From Nodosilinea sp. P-1105 (GTDB lineage: Bacteria; Cyanobacteriota; Cyanobacteriia; Phormidesmidales; Phormidesmidaceae), in contig NZ_SMDQ01000043.1 of the NCBI RefSeq assembly GCF_012911975.1, positions 1-50,379 on the forward strand: a stretch of 50,379 nt of DNA, in the 5' to 3' direction. Below are positions 24,236 through 33,441 of this stretch, one piece after another. Both the position numbers and the translations under genes were made by a program. Under the pieces are notes generated by a model that saw only the letters and a program-made list of their open reading frames with translations, searched no databases and was not told the DNA's origin. Position 1 is the first letter of the stretch; the number at the start of each line of letters is the position of its first letter.

Positions 24236-24525
24236 GCCGCCCTGGCCCTCTGGCCACCAGCCCAACCACGAGATACCCTCTCCTCTCCTTTTTCTCTCTC
24301 CAGCTCCCCTAGACTAGTGAACGGAGCACCCTGGTGAACCTCTAGCACTGGAGCGGAGCGGAAGTGCTACCCTTCGCCTGGGTGTGGAGAGAACGGTAAA
24401 CGAAGGGATGCGGGATAGGACGTTGGCCAGGTGAAGGAGTTGGGCACCCGAACATTTTGAGCTAGTAGAACTGGTTGAAGCTACAAGCGGAGAAGTGATC
24501 AACTTTGGGCATGATGCTGCTTATT

Positions 24526-24975
24526 TCAGCCAAAGAGTAAAAGCAAAATAAATAATCCCGCCACTAAAGAAGCGACAGTACCACAACCACCCCCGTCGCT
24601 GTTCCTATCACTGGGTTTTAAATCAGATGGAGGAATTAGTGAGTTTCGGATAGTTCCCCTGTTAGGAAATACTTCGTCATTTAGCCAGGTAGGTCTAACG
24701 CCTTGGCGTGAAGTAGCTCCTGAGCATATATGAAGTTTTGTTACTGAACCTGTCCCGTTGCAAGCCTGACATCCCCCGAGGATAAGGCCTCCACAGTTTG
24801 TGCAAATGGTATTCCCTCGTCCGTGACACATTGAACATGTATCCTTCAATCGAGTACCACAGGCTTGGCAGAAGTTCGCTTCACTTCCTAGCTTTATTGG
24901 TGAATTTCGACGTATGTTCTGGACAAGGCTATTTTCTGGACATGTACAGTAGAAGCTCCCTGATTTGTAATGCAT
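24526..24975 (-). CDS. DnaJ-type zinc-finger protein with C-terminal membrane anchor
   Basis: 149 residues from the ATG at 24975 (GTG codons upstream are possible). Four CxxC-type knuckles resemble a compact DnaJ cysteine-rich domain: CQACG, CSMCHGRGN, CTNCGG and CQACNGTG (about residues 36-77). A linker of about 50 residues, a Gly-rich segment and a C-terminal hydrophobic helix (VASLVAGLFILLLLFG) follow. It could be a tail-anchored zinc-ribbon protein. Function unknown; a J domain is absent. Confidence 0.6.
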   Translation of the reverse strand: MHYKSGSFYCTCPENSLVQNIRRNSPIKLGSEANFCQACGTRLKDTCSMCHGRGNTICTNCGGLILGGCQACNGTGSVTKLHICSGATSRQGVRPTWLNDEVFPNRGTIRNSLIPPSDLKPSDRNSDGGGCGTVASLVAGLFILLLLFG

Positions 24976-25163
24976 GGCCACCACCCTTGTACAAGAGTTT
25001 CACCATAAGCATATGATTTCTGCCGTAAGCAAAAATACTTATTTCACCATTTGTAGGATTACGCCACAATTTGCAACCCCGATCCTTAAAGGTGTGGTGG
25101 TGGAGCTTTCAAGAAGTAGTGGAGAAAGACGAGGCTCTCCCCTTCAACTGGATGCAGTTATAT

Positions 25164-25361
25164 CTAGAGGGGATGAACCTGCCCCCGAAGCGTTGAGGCG
25201 ATCGCATTCATGATATCTGCCATGCCTGCATTATCCAGGCCACTGATCTGCATGGAGATTTCCTGGTTGGCAGGAGAACTGAGGGCTATCGTGAGCCCAG
25301 ATTCTTGAGCAAGGGTACTGAGCAGGGTGAGCTTATCGAAGGGGGACAGGCACTGAATCAT
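25164..25361 (-). CDS. Possible small protein truncated at a MITE-like repeat
   Basis: 65 codons with protein-like composition (FDKLTLLSTLAQESGLTIALSS, GMADIMNAIAS) starting at an ATG two bases from the inverted-repeat element at 25363-25453. No family recognised. The start next to the element edge suggests the gene may have lost its original 5' end, or that the frame is fortuitous. Confidence 0.3.
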   Translation of the reverse strand: MIQCLSPFDKLTLLSTLAQESGLTIALSSPANQEISMQISGLDNAGMADIMNAIASTLRGQVHPL

Positions 25362-25362
25362 T

Positions 25363-25453
25363 GGCGTTGCTGAATAGCGGTATGATTTTGCGGAATCCTG
25401 AACGGAGTCGTAAGGTTTACGAGATCCAATTCATACCTTGCGTCAGCAACGCC
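25363..25453. mobile_element. MITE-like inverted-repeat element
   Basis: 91 bases bounded by imperfect inverted repeats. The left end is GGCGTTGCTGAATAGCGGTA; the right end read inward is GGCGTTGCTGACGCAAGGTA, and both continue into TGA and T-rich sequence. Ends beginning GGCGTTGCTGA resemble IS5-type insertion sequences of cyanobacteria (from memory). There is no transposase inside, so it would be a non-autonomous derivative. No clear target duplication is visible. Confidence 0.6.
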
Positions 25454-25645
25454 AGACATTCAGACCTTTGCCGGATTATCCACAGAGAAACCATTGATGG
25501 CGACTCTGCAAAGATATAGCCCTCTTTTATAAGGAGGCCTTTAAGAAGCCACTGACATTCGTAAAAACCGCAGTATTCACGCGAGCATAACAACTATTCC
25601 AGCCTGTTCGAGTCGGTCGGCTACTGCCCCCCTAGCCCCCTGCCC

Positions 25646-26944
25646 ATGCGCATTCTGATTTATTCCTACAACTATCACCCAGAACCTATCGGCATTGCTC
25701 CCTTGATGACTGAACTGGCGGAAGGATTAGCCGCTAGGGGTCACCAGGTGCGGGTGGTCACGGCCATGCCCAACTACCCCGATCGCAGTATTCACCCCGA
25801 CTATCGCGGTCGCCTGTACAGTACCGAAACCCGCAATGGGGTGACGATTCAGCGATGCTTTGTGTGGGTACGCCCCCAGGCAGGGCTGTGGGGGCGCTTA
25901 TCTTTAGAACTTAGCTTTATGGTGTTGAGCCTGGGCCCAGCCCTGGCCGGCTGGCGACCCGACGTTATTCTGAATACCAGTCCATCGTTGTTGGCCTGCT
26001 TGCCCGTAGCCCTGGTTAAGCGGTGGTTTCGCTGCCCCAGTGTGCTGAATGTGCAGGACCTGCTACCGGCGGCAGCGGTCAAGACCGGGTTGTTGAGCAA
26101 TCCCTGGGCCATCCGAGCGATGCAATGGCTAGAGCGGTTTGCCTACCATCAAGCCAACCGCATCAGTGTGATTACCAGCCGCTTTCGGGACAGTGTGTTG
26201 CAGCAGGGGGTGCCTAGCCAAACCGTCACGACCCTGCCCAATTGGGTGGATACCCACTTTATCTGTCCTCAAACCCAAGGGACCAGTCGCTTTCGCCAGC
26301 GCCATGGCTTGCAAGATAAATTTGTGGTGCTGTACGCCGGTAACATTGCCGAAACCCAGGGGATCAGTACCGCCATGGGGGCGGCTCAGGCGTTGGCCGC
26401 TTACCCCACCATTCAACTGGTGATTGTGGGGGAACGGCGACGGTTGGCGGACCTGGAGCATATGCGGCAGCACCTGGGCTTAACCAATGTGCTGTTGCAC
26501 CCTTTTGTGCCCCGCGCCGAACTACCTGATCTAGTAGCGGCGGCGGATGTGGGTTTGGTATTGCAAAAGCAGCAGGTGGTGGAATTTAACATGCCGTCAA
26601 AGATTCAACTGCTGCTGGCCAGTGGGCGGCCCCTGGTGGCCTCGGTGCCGGGGGCCGGGGTGGCGGCCCAGGTGGTGCAGGCCAGCGGGGGGGGGCTGGT
26701 GGTGCAGCCAGAAAACCCGGCAACCTTGGCGGCAGGCATTGTGCAGCTCTATCGCGATCGCGCCTTAGCCACCCGTCTCGCTTGTCAGGGCCGACGCTAC
26801 GCCGAAACTCACTTTTCCCTGGAGCGATCGCTGGATCAGTACGAGGCCCTCTTCTACGCTCTGACCACAGCCCAGCAGCCCCAAGCTCAACCGGACTCCC
26901 TGGTACTCTGCGGCACCCGTCGGCCCACCATTCCCGACACCTGA
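25646..26944 (+). CDS. GT4 glycosyltransferase (WcaI-like)
   Basis: 432 residues of a GT-B fold glycosyltransferase. The N-terminal part starts YSYNYHPEPIGIAPLMTEL and continues VRVVTAMPNYPD, typical of WcaI/colanic-acid-type GT4 enzymes. The C-terminal nucleotide-sugar domain has VVLYAGNIAETQGI and VVEFNMPSKIQLLLASGRPLVASV with the EX7E-like region. Likely role is surface polysaccharide synthesis at the cytoplasmic face of the membrane. No polysaccharide neighbours are in the window. Confidence 0.85.
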   Translation: MRILIYSYNYHPEPIGIAPLMTELAEGLAARGHQVRVVTAMPNYPDRSIHPDYRGRLYSTETRNGVTIQRCFVWVRPQAGLWGRLSLELSFMVLSLGPALAGWRPDVILNTSPSLLACLPVALVKRWFRCPSVLNVQDLLPAAAVKTGLLSNPWAIRAMQWLERFAYHQANRISVITSRFRDSVLQQGVPSQTVTTLPNWVDTHFICPQTQGTSRFRQRHGLQDKFVVLYAGNIAETQGISTAMGAAQALAAYPTIQLVIVGERRRLADLEHMRQHLGLTNVLLHPFVPRAELPDLVAAADVGLVLQKQQVVEFNMPSKIQLLLASGRPLVASVPGAGVAAQVVQASGGGLVVQPENPATLAAGIVQLYRDRALATRLACQGRRYAETHFSLERSLDQYEALFYALTTAQQPQAQPDSLVLCGTRRPTIPDT

Positions 26945-27011
26945 CACCCTCAGCAACAGTGATCTGTCAAACCAGACGTGACAGGTCAACCGGATCTGCG
27001 GTACGCGGTAC

Positions 27012-27042
27012 ACGGTGCACGGTCTACGGCTCGCCTTAAACC
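27012..27042 (-). repeat. Dispersed repeat, copy 1
   Basis: These 31 bases are an exact reverse complement of 47859-47889 (core GGTTTAAGGCGAGCCGTAGA in minus orientation). Flanking sequence is also similar (GACTTAGGG on one side). Both copies lie between genes. Confidence 0.75.
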
Positions 27043-27093
27043 GCTTACCGTGCACCCTAAGTCATATTTCCCGTCATTATTTTTAACTAAGCC

Positions 27094-27501
27094 CTATTCC
27101 TCGATCGCCAACGAGACCCGATCGCCCCCCACCGCCCGCATCTCCCCTAGAAACTGCATCACCTGCTCGTAGGGTAAATCCTGACTGGGCAGCAGAAAAA
27201 TGATGTTCTCTGGGTTGCGAGCTAAATAGTCTGTCACTTGGGCCTTGAGGGTGTCTGGGTCAATGGGCTGCCCGTTTAGGCGCACGTCATTAACGCCAGC
27301 CAGTTCCACGATAAAAGGGTCAGCGGGCAAGGGCGTGTCCGCCTCGGGTTGGTCAGCGGGTAGCTGCACCTCGATCAGGCTTTCGCTACCCAGGGTCATA
27401 GTAATCATCACAAAAAAGGCCAGAATTCCCATCATCACGTTCAGCATAGGAATTAGGTCCACCTGGGGTAGCTTGGCGTTTTGTTGCTGCTTAAACCGCA
27501 T
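27094..27501 (-). CDS. exbD: ExbD/TolR biopolymer transport protein
   Basis: 135 residues with one N-terminal membrane helix (LNVMMGILAFFVMITMTLG, about 19-38) preceded by the conserved Asp-containing segment PQVDLIPMLNV, and a periplasmic domain (LNGQPIDPDTL onwards). It works with ExbB, six bases upstream, in using the proton gradient to energise TonB-type outer-membrane uptake or a similar process. Confidence 0.85.
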   Translation of the reverse strand: MRFKQQQNAKLPQVDLIPMLNVMMGILAFFVMITMTLGSESLIEVQLPADQPEADTPLPADPFIVELAGVNDVRLNGQPIDPDTLKAQVTDYLARNPENIIFLLPSQDLPYEQVMQFLGEMRAVGGDRVSLAIEE

Positions 27502-27506
27502 AGACT

Positions 27507-28205
27507 CTACCGGGGTTCTGCCGAGACCGGGCTGCTGAACTCGCCCCGATGGGCTTGGTCAGCAGCCAGCAGGGCGGGTTCGTACCAGTATTGACGGTAG
27601 ATCAGTTCCAGTTCGTTGCCCGCGTCGGAAAAGTAATCTATTTGCTGGGCCTGTAACGACACCATCACCCGAAACACCAGTAGGGCCAAAATCGCCACCA
27701 CCATCCCAGCGGCGGTGGTAATCAGGGCTTCACCGATACCCGCTGCCGCAGCGCTGGCTTGCTCGCCGGTGCCGCCACCGCCAATATTGAGGTTGCTAAA
27801 GGTGGCAATTAGCCCCGTGACCGTACCCAACAGCCCCAGTAGGGGGGCAACGGCCACAATGGTTTCGAGGATTTTATCCCCTTTGCGCATTTTCACAAAC
27901 TCGCGATCGCCCGCCGTTTCCATCGCTAGCCGAAAGGTTTCGGGGGAGGGTTGCTTTAGCCGCAGGGGGGCCAGCAGAAACCGACCAATGGGGATATCTT
28001 GGGCCTGGGCCGCGATCGCCGCTGCCTGACTTAAGTCGCGCCGCGATGCCTCCAGCACCTGATTCACCACCTGCCTCTCCCGCTTCAGCAGCTTAGTCCA
28101 AAATAGACCCCGCTCTAGGGCCGTGGCGATGGTCAGTACTGAACAGCCCATAATCGGCACCATGACAGGGCCGCCCCGGGCTAAAAAGTCGAAAACGGTG
28201 GTCAT
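27507..28205 (-). CDS. exbB: ExbB/TolQ/MotA-family proton channel protein
   Basis: 232 residues with an N-terminal membrane helix (VPIMGCSVLTIATALERG, about 16-33) and the conserved C-terminal pair in the MotA/TolQ/ExbB domain (ILETIVAVAPLLGLLGTVTGLI and EALITTAAGMVVAILALL). It lies directly before exbD in the same operon. No tonB gene is visible. Confidence 0.9.
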   Translation of the reverse strand: MTTVFDFLARGGPVMVPIMGCSVLTIATALERGLFWTKLLKRERQVVNQVLEASRRDLSQAAAIAAQAQDIPIGRFLLAPLRLKQPSPETFRLAMETAGDREFVKMRKGDKILETIVAVAPLLGLLGTVTGLIATFSNLNIGGGGTGEQASAAAAGIGEALITTAAGMVVAILALLVFRVMVSLQAQQIDYFSDAGNELELIYRQYWYEPALLAADQAHRGEFSSPVSAEPR

Positions 28206-28402
28206 AGGCTGGGTCTACGATACAGGTAAAAGGTGGGCGTTAAACATTAGGGCAGTTGAAAGTCAGGACAGTGGAGGCTTGGTGGCGTACGGGTAAATGG
28301 TCTCCTAGCCCCTACTCCATTCTCGATCTAGGTTTATCCCTCTACAACAATAAGCCGACCACACCGCAAACGACATGGGGGAAGGGACAGAAAATCATAG
28401 GG

Positions 28403-29011
28403 TCAACCATCATCCTGGCGGCCTGGGGGTTCAGGCCGCTCCATCTCTGGCGATGGGGCCTCACTGTCTGGGGCCGTGGCCCAGTTAGCTCGCCGCTCAT
28501 GCCAGGTGAGATTGCCGTCGGCCCCGACGGTAACCAACACTGTCTCAAAGGTGGCGCCCTCGGTGGTCAGGCCCCCTACAATCTCACATTGAAACTGGTC
28601 CCCTGGTTGGTTAGGGCGATACTTCGCCGTGCCACAGTCCACCAAGACCGATTGGCCAAAGGTCTGAAACAACCTCTGTTGGATTGTCTCTTCCACCCTG
28701 GACAGGTTTAGCATCACCTTAGAGTTGGGTACCTCCCAGGTAAGGGTACCCTGGGGGGCCGGCTGGGTCACGTGAATGGTGAACCTGTCCCCAGAGGCTA
28801 ACTCTCCCACACATTGAAACGCAGCCCCCGCCTGGGGGGTTACGTCCCTGGGGCAGTGCACCTGCTGCAGCACCAGCCGCCGCCCCTGCCGTTCGATATC
28901 GGCTTTTAGGGTGGCTTCTATGTCAGCAGTATTAAGGCGATCGCCGCAGGCCCCCACAGCCAACGCCGCCAATCCTACTATTGCTGTCGTTAGTCTACGT
29001 CGGAGAACCAT
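28403..29011 (-). CDS. Lipoprotein with two DUF4333-like domains
   Basis: 202 residues if started at the ATG at 29011 (an in-frame ATG at 29041 adds ten residues). A lipoprotein signal (RRRLTTAIVGLAALAVGAC) is followed by two copies of a DUF4333-like unit. Each has an amphipathic helix, a V-x-C segment and a later FxC (first copy VHCPRDVTPQAGAAFQCVG, second VDCGTAKYRPNQPGDQFQCE). The C-terminus is Pro/Glu-rich. Function unknown. It nearly abuts the downstream end of the cytochrome b-type gene (22 bp). Confidence 0.7.
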   Translation of the reverse strand: MVLRRRLTTAIVGLAALAVGACGDRLNTADIEATLKADIERQGRRLVLQQVHCPRDVTPQAGAAFQCVGELASGDRFTIHVTQPAPQGTLTWEVPNSKVMLNLSRVEETIQQRLFQTFGQSVLVDCGTAKYRPNQPGDQFQCEIVGGLTTEGATFETVLVTVGADGNLTWHERRANWATAPDSEAPSPEMERPEPPGRQDDG

Positions 29012-29033
29012 CGGTGGGTTTATACCATATGAC

Positions 29034-29756
29034 TTAGTCAATCCAGCCCAGATAAATTGCCCAGGGAAGGACCAAAAAGCCCAGGGCGATCGCCCCAGCC
29101 AAGACCAAGCTTATACCGTAGGCCGCTGGCCGTATCCCCGCCTGGAGGGCGCCGATCGACTGAAAAGCGCTCCAGATACCGTGGCGCAGGTGCAGCCCCA
29201 ACAACCCCAGCACCATCGAGTAACCCAGGGTGTAGGGCAGTTTGTGAAACACCTCAACCACGAGGCGGGCCAAGTCTCGCACCGTTTCCCCATTCAAGTC
29301 AGTGGGATAGTAGGGGCCAAACTTAAACGTCGCCAGGTGGGCCACCAAAAACCCCACCAACACCGTGCCGCTAACGATCATCGTGCGGGAACTCAGGGAC
29401 TGGTAGCTGTTTTCCCCGACTGACCGATAGACCTGGTACTGCTCAGCCCTGGCCCGGCGCTTGCCGACATAAATTTCAACCCCAATCGCCCCATGCAGCA
29501 ACACTGCCACCAATAGCACCCCCTCTATGGCATAGAGTAAAGGCCCCAGGCTGGCTAAGTGGTGGGCATAGGCGTTGTAAGACTGATGTCCCAAAAACAG
29601 CAATAGATTGCCCAACATATGCACCAGCACAAATGTGGCCAGGGCCAGGCCAGTCACCCCCGTCACCAGCTTTTTGCCGATCGCCGACCGATAGAACCGC
29701 AATAGCGGTGATCCAGTTGCCGACGTTGTATCTGGTGCTTTAAGCAAAGGGGTCAT
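29034..29756 (-). CDS. sdhC: Succinate dehydrogenase cytochrome b558-type subunit
   Basis: 240 residues with five membrane helices in the b558 (SdhC/FrdC) pattern. Conserved histidines sit in LVHMLGNLLLFLGH, HHLASLGP, LLHGAIGVEIY, FLVAHLATF and LHLRHGIWSAFQ. It anchors the flavoprotein and iron-sulfur subunits in the membrane and binds heme and quinone. The catalytic subunits are not in this window, so the complex is encoded at more than one site. Confidence 0.85.
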   Translation of the reverse strand: MTPLLKAPDTTSATGSPLLRFYRSAIGKKLVTGVTGLALATFVLVHMLGNLLLFLGHQSYNAYAHHLASLGPLLYAIEGVLLVAVLLHGAIGVEIYVGKRRARAEQYQVYRSVGENSYQSLSSRTMIVSGTVLVGFLVAHLATFKFGPYYPTDLNGETVRDLARLVVEVFHKLPYTLGYSMVLGLLGLHLRHGIWSAFQSIGALQAGIRPAAYGISLVLAGAIALGFLVLPWAIYLGWID

Positions 29757-29795
29757 GGCCCTGTATCTCCATTACTGCTTTGATCCTATAGCAAG

Positions 29796-29889
29796 GACGG
29801 AGGACGGAGGGCGGAGGGCGGAGGGCGGAGGGCGGAGGGCGGAGGACGGGAGGGCGGAGGGCGGAGGGCGGAGGGCGGAGGGCGGAGGA
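29796..29889. repeat. 7-bp tandem repeat (GGAGGGC/GGAGGAC)
   Basis: About 13 near-identical heptamers lie between sdhC and purH, with one extra-base interruption near 29850. Other small repeats follow in the same 365-bp gap: TTCAAAG units at about 30011-30040 and a duplicated AAAAATCGGTATAG near 30057-30087. The gap has no gene. Confidence 0.9.
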
Positions 29890-30121
29890 CGAAACACGAA
29901 AAGCGAAAAACGAATCAGTGTCGGCCGTAGCGTGGGTTAGGCGGTCGGGGTTAGGGCGATCGCCAGGTCCCTTAAGTCCCGCCGTAACCCACAGGGAAGG
30001 GATGGGGAAGAATTCAAAGTTCAAAGTTCAAAATTCAAAGCTCGGGAGACCCAAATCAAAAATCGGTATAGCCAAAAATCGGTATAGTAATGACTTGCAA
30101 ATAATGATTGGGACAAGACTA

Positions 30122-31693
30122 ATGGCGCGGCTGGCACTGTTGAGCGTATCGGATAAAACCGGGCTGGTGGAACTGGCTCAAGCCCTGGTGAGCAACCTGG
30201 GGTTTGAGCTGATCAGCAGTGGCGGCACTGCCAGGACCTTGGCCGAGGCTGGTATCCCAGTGACCAAGGTGTCCGATTACACCGGTTCCCCTGAGATCTT
30301 GGGGGGACGGGTCAAAACCTTGCATCCCAAAATTCACGGCGGCATTTTGGCTCGGCAAGACCTGCCCGAGGACCAAGCCGACTTGGCTGACAACGGCATT
30401 CGTCCCCTGGATTTGGTGGTGGTTAATCTGTATCCCTTCGAGCAGACCATCGCCAAAGATGGGGTCACTCTGACCGAGGCGATCGAACAGATCGACATTG
30501 GTGGTCCGACCCTGCTGCGGGCTGCCGCCAAGAACCACCGCTACTTGACGGTGCTGTGCAACCCCGCCCAATATGGCAACTATCTCGAGACCCTGCGGTC
30601 TCACCAAGGGGACGTACCCCTGGGGTTCCGTCAGGCTTGCGCCAGGGCAGCCTTCTGGCATACGGCCTCCTATGATCAGGCGATCGCCACCTACCTGACT
30701 CAACCCCCCGAGGCTGCCGAGGCCCCAGAGACCACTGAAGCTCCGGCCATGCCTGCTCAGTGGGCCTTGACCGGTCACCAGCAAGCAACCCTGCGCTATG
30801 GCGAAAATCCGCACCAAACAGCAGCCTGGTACCGCACGGGATCGGTGGCGAGGGGCTGGGCCGGGGCGGAACAGCTTCAGGGCAAAGCATTGAGCTACAA
30901 CAACCTGGTAGATTTAGAAGCCGCCCGGCGGATCATCGCCGAATTTCCGGTGGATCGCCCGGCGGCAGCGGTGCTGAAGCACACCAACCCCTGCGGCGCC
31001 GCCATGGGCGACACCCTGGCCAGCGCCTACCAGCGGGCCTATGATGCCGACTCGGTCTCGGCCTTTGGTGGCATTGTCGCCCTCAACCGCCCCATTGATG
31101 CCGACACCGCCCAGCACCTGACCGGCACCTTCCTGGAATGTATTGTGGCCCCGGGGTGCAGCACCGAAGCCCAGGGAGTTTTGGCCAAAAAGTCAAATCT
31201 GCGGGTGCTGGTGCTAGAAGATTTGCACACAGGGCCAGCCCAGGCCGTCCAGGCGATCGCGGGGGGCTTTCTGTTGCAAAACCCTGACACCTACCGCGAC
31301 GACCCCGCCACCTGGCAAATGGTGACCGAGGCTCAGCCCACCGACAATGACCTGGCAGAGATGCTGTTTGCCTGGCGACTGGTCAAACATGTCAAGTCCA
31401 ACGCCATTGTGGTTACCAACCAGCAGCAAACCCTGGGCATTGGGGCTGGTCAAATGAATCGGGTGGGGTCGGTGAACATCGCCCTGGCCCAGGCCGGGGC
31501 GAAAACCCAGGGGGCAGTCCTGGCCAGTGACGGCTTCTTCCCCTTTGACGACTCAGTGCGAGCCGCCGCTGCCGCTGGAATTCGAGCCATTGTCCAGCCG
31601 GGGGGCAGCCGCCGCGACGATGACTCGATTAAAGCGGCCAACGAACTGGGCCTGATCATGGCCATGACGGGGGTCAGGCACTTTTTGCACTAA
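30122..31693 (+). CDS. purH: Bifunctional AICAR formyltransferase/IMP cyclohydrolase
   Basis: 523 residues from the ATG at 30122 (MARLALLSVSDKTG). The open frame extends upstream through repeats that are unlikely to be coding. The N-terminal IMP cyclohydrolase domain has SDKTGLVELA, SSGGTARTLAEAGIPV and GRVKTLHPKIHGGIL; the C-terminal formyltransferase domain has RYGENPHQ, LSYNNLVDLEAA and the KHTNPCG motif. It carries out the last two steps of purine synthesis. Length is standard. Confidence 0.97.
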   Translation: MARLALLSVSDKTGLVELAQALVSNLGFELISSGGTARTLAEAGIPVTKVSDYTGSPEILGGRVKTLHPKIHGGILARQDLPEDQADLADNGIRPLDLVVVNLYPFEQTIAKDGVTLTEAIEQIDIGGPTLLRAAAKNHRYLTVLCNPAQYGNYLETLRSHQGDVPLGFRQACARAAFWHTASYDQAIATYLTQPPEAAEAPETTEAPAMPAQWALTGHQQATLRYGENPHQTAAWYRTGSVARGWAGAEQLQGKALSYNNLVDLEAARRIIAEFPVDRPAAAVLKHTNPCGAAMGDTLASAYQRAYDADSVSAFGGIVALNRPIDADTAQHLTGTFLECIVAPGCSTEAQGVLAKKSNLRVLVLEDLHTGPAQAVQAIAGGFLLQNPDTYRDDPATWQMVTEAQPTDNDLAEMLFAWRLVKHVKSNAIVVTNQQQTLGIGAGQMNRVGSVNIALAQAGAKTQGAVLASDGFFPFDDSVRAAAAAGIRAIVQPGGSRRDDDSIKAANELGLIMAMTGVRHFLH

Positions 31694-31859
31694 TCAAGGA
31701 CGACAGCAGGCAGAAGCATGCCCTGTTCAAGTTCTGGGTGTCAGGTATCAGGAAGGGTTGACCGACTTATGCTACGGAGGACTAGCCAGGTAGCCAGGTC
31801 ACTAGAGGCAAGTAGCAGGCAGAATGTAAAAAAGCAGCTACCTTGGATACTCAAGCTGA

Positions 31860-32678
31860 ATGACACTATCTATTGCTAAATTGATCACCTGGTTCGAGGC
31901 TTGGGCTAACCCTGCCTGGCAAGAAAGCTGGGATAACTGCGGCTGGCAAATCGAGCCCGGCGTGCTGGATGAGCCTGCCCGAGTGCTGGTGTGCCTCACC
32001 CCGACCCTGGCGGTGATGGAAGAGGCGATCGCCCTGCGAGACCAGGGCCTTGGCGTCAACCTGATCTTGGCCCATCACCCATTGATTTTTAGTCCCCTCA
32101 AGTCAGTGGCCAAGGGCGACCCGGTGGGGGACATGGTGCGACTGGCGATCGCCTACGGGATTGGGGTGTACAGCGCCCACACCAACTTCGACCAGGTGCA
32201 AGACGGCACCGCCGATGTGCTGGCCCAAATGCTGCAATTACAAGATGCTCAGCCGGTGGTGCCCACCCAGGACGGGTTAGGCTATGGCCGGGTGGGGAAC
32301 CTGCGTCCAACCCTGAGCTTACAAGCCCTGCTAACCCTGATTCAGGGTAAGCTGTCGCCCCCTAATCTGATCTATTCCCCGGCAGCAAACCTTAACCAAA
32401 CCATTAGTCGCCTAGCAGTGCTGGGGGGCTCTGGAGCTAGCTTCATGGGGGCCGTGGCTAAAACTGGAGCCCAGGCCTACCTCACCTCCGACTGCAAGTT
32501 TCACCAGTTTCAGGAGGGGCGCGATCGCAATTTGGTGCTCATCGACGCTGGCCACTACGCCACTGAACGGCCTGCCTGCGCCAGGCTTGTGGATCTTCTG
32601 CGGGGCCAAGGGGTAGATTGGGTGCAACTCAGCCAACGGGACGAAGATTTTCGCTGGTTCTTAACAGCAGGTAACTAG
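31860..32678 (+). CDS. NIF3-like dinuclear metal-centre protein
   Basis: 272 residues of the NIF3/YqfO family. Metal ligands are visible at His72-His73 (LAHHPLIF), His107 and Asp111 (SAHTNFDQV) and in the C-terminal DAGHYATE segment. The opening WDNCGWQ is also typical. It lacks the extra central domain of longer YqfO proteins. The family forms hexamers binding two metals; proposed roles include GTP cyclohydrolase-like activity, but the function is unsettled. Confidence 0.9.
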   Translation: MTLSIAKLITWFEAWANPAWQESWDNCGWQIEPGVLDEPARVLVCLTPTLAVMEEAIALRDQGLGVNLILAHHPLIFSPLKSVAKGDPVGDMVRLAIAYGIGVYSAHTNFDQVQDGTADVLAQMLQLQDAQPVVPTQDGLGYGRVGNLRPTLSLQALLTLIQGKLSPPNLIYSPAANLNQTISRLAVLGGSGASFMGAVAKTGAQAYLTSDCKFHQFQEGRDRNLVLIDAGHYATERPACARLVDLLRGQGVDWVQLSQRDEDFRWFLTAGN

Positions 32679-33013
32679 TACAGAAAGGCAGAAGGAGGAA
32701 GGCAGAAGGAGGAACGGCAATTCCTTGTCGTTTCAGGACTTCCGCCCCACCAAATAGGGGATTATTTTTGTTGTAGAGTACTATGACTCGACGGCAGAAG
32801 TCGGCCAGCCATTCCTGATACCTGACACCTAGAACCTGACACCCCCAGCAAAGGTGGTCATATTTCTGCCAACCAATACTTGTTGAAGGGGGGAACCCAA
32901 AAATCCTGGGTAATCCAACCGGATTGTTCAGGTGATGCAGTACCTTAGAAAACAAGCAGGGTAACCCCCTGTGGGTTTAGATTTGCCATTTTATCGACCA
33001 GGAGATATCAACT
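32679..33013. repeat. Intergenic stretch with dispersed repeat
   Basis: No gene. The part at 32792-32880 is clearly related to 37456-37544 (shared TTCCTGATACCT, ACCTGACACC, AAAGGTGG, CTGCCA and GATACT/CAATACT in the same order), and a shorter related piece lies at about 26936-26975. It is a family of short interspersed repeats in this genome. Confidence 0.7.
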
Positions 33014-33355
33014 ATGGCTGATGCCACCAGCTACATCACTCTCACCGCCGATAATTTTGAAGCGGAAGTACTGCAAAGCGATGTACCCGTACTGGTTGAT
33101 TTTTGGGCCGCCTGGTGTGGTCCTTGCCGAATCATGAACCCGATTATCGAAGAGTTAGCTGAAACTTTTGCCGGTAAAGCCAAGGTGGCCAAGCTGAATG
33201 TGGATGAAGAAGATGCTCTGGCCCTGCAATACCATGTGATGGCTATTCCCACCCTGATTTTCTTTCACCAGGGGGAACGGGCCGAGACAGTCGAGGGGGT
33301 GGTCGCAAAAGACGATCTGGTGACAAAGTTAGAGGCCCTGGTGGCTGAGTCTTAG
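33014..33355 (+). CDS. trxA: Thioredoxin
   Basis: 113 residues with the redox motif WCGPC (Cys35, Cys38), the VLVDFWAAWCGPC context and the cis-proline segment AIPTL. It is a cytoplasmic dithiol reductant of the m-type found in cyanobacteria. GGAGATATCAACT precedes the ATG. Confidence 0.95.
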   Translation: MADATSYITLTADNFEAEVLQSDVPVLVDFWAAWCGPCRIMNPIIEELAETFAGKAKVAKLNVDEEDALALQYHVMAIPTLIFFHQGERAETVEGVVAKDDLVTKLEALVAES

Positions 33356-33441
33356 AGCATCGGTGCAATCTGTCCGGCGTTCTAGCCTGCTCTACACGAC
33401 CAGCCTGGGCTTAGGTGATCTCTGGATAACAAAATACCCCC

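Noticed and set aside
28256..28711. A 151-codon plus-strand frame
   Set aside because: It overlaps the double-DUF4333 lipoprotein, which has matching cysteine patterns and a lipobox; the plus frame has no such support.
29796..29889. CRISPR array
   Set aside because: The repeats are seven bases with no spacers, a simple tandem repeat.
30119..30817. A 232-codon minus-strand frame inside purH
   Set aside because: Antisense to the conserved IMP cyclohydrolase and formyltransferase domains; no domain of its own.
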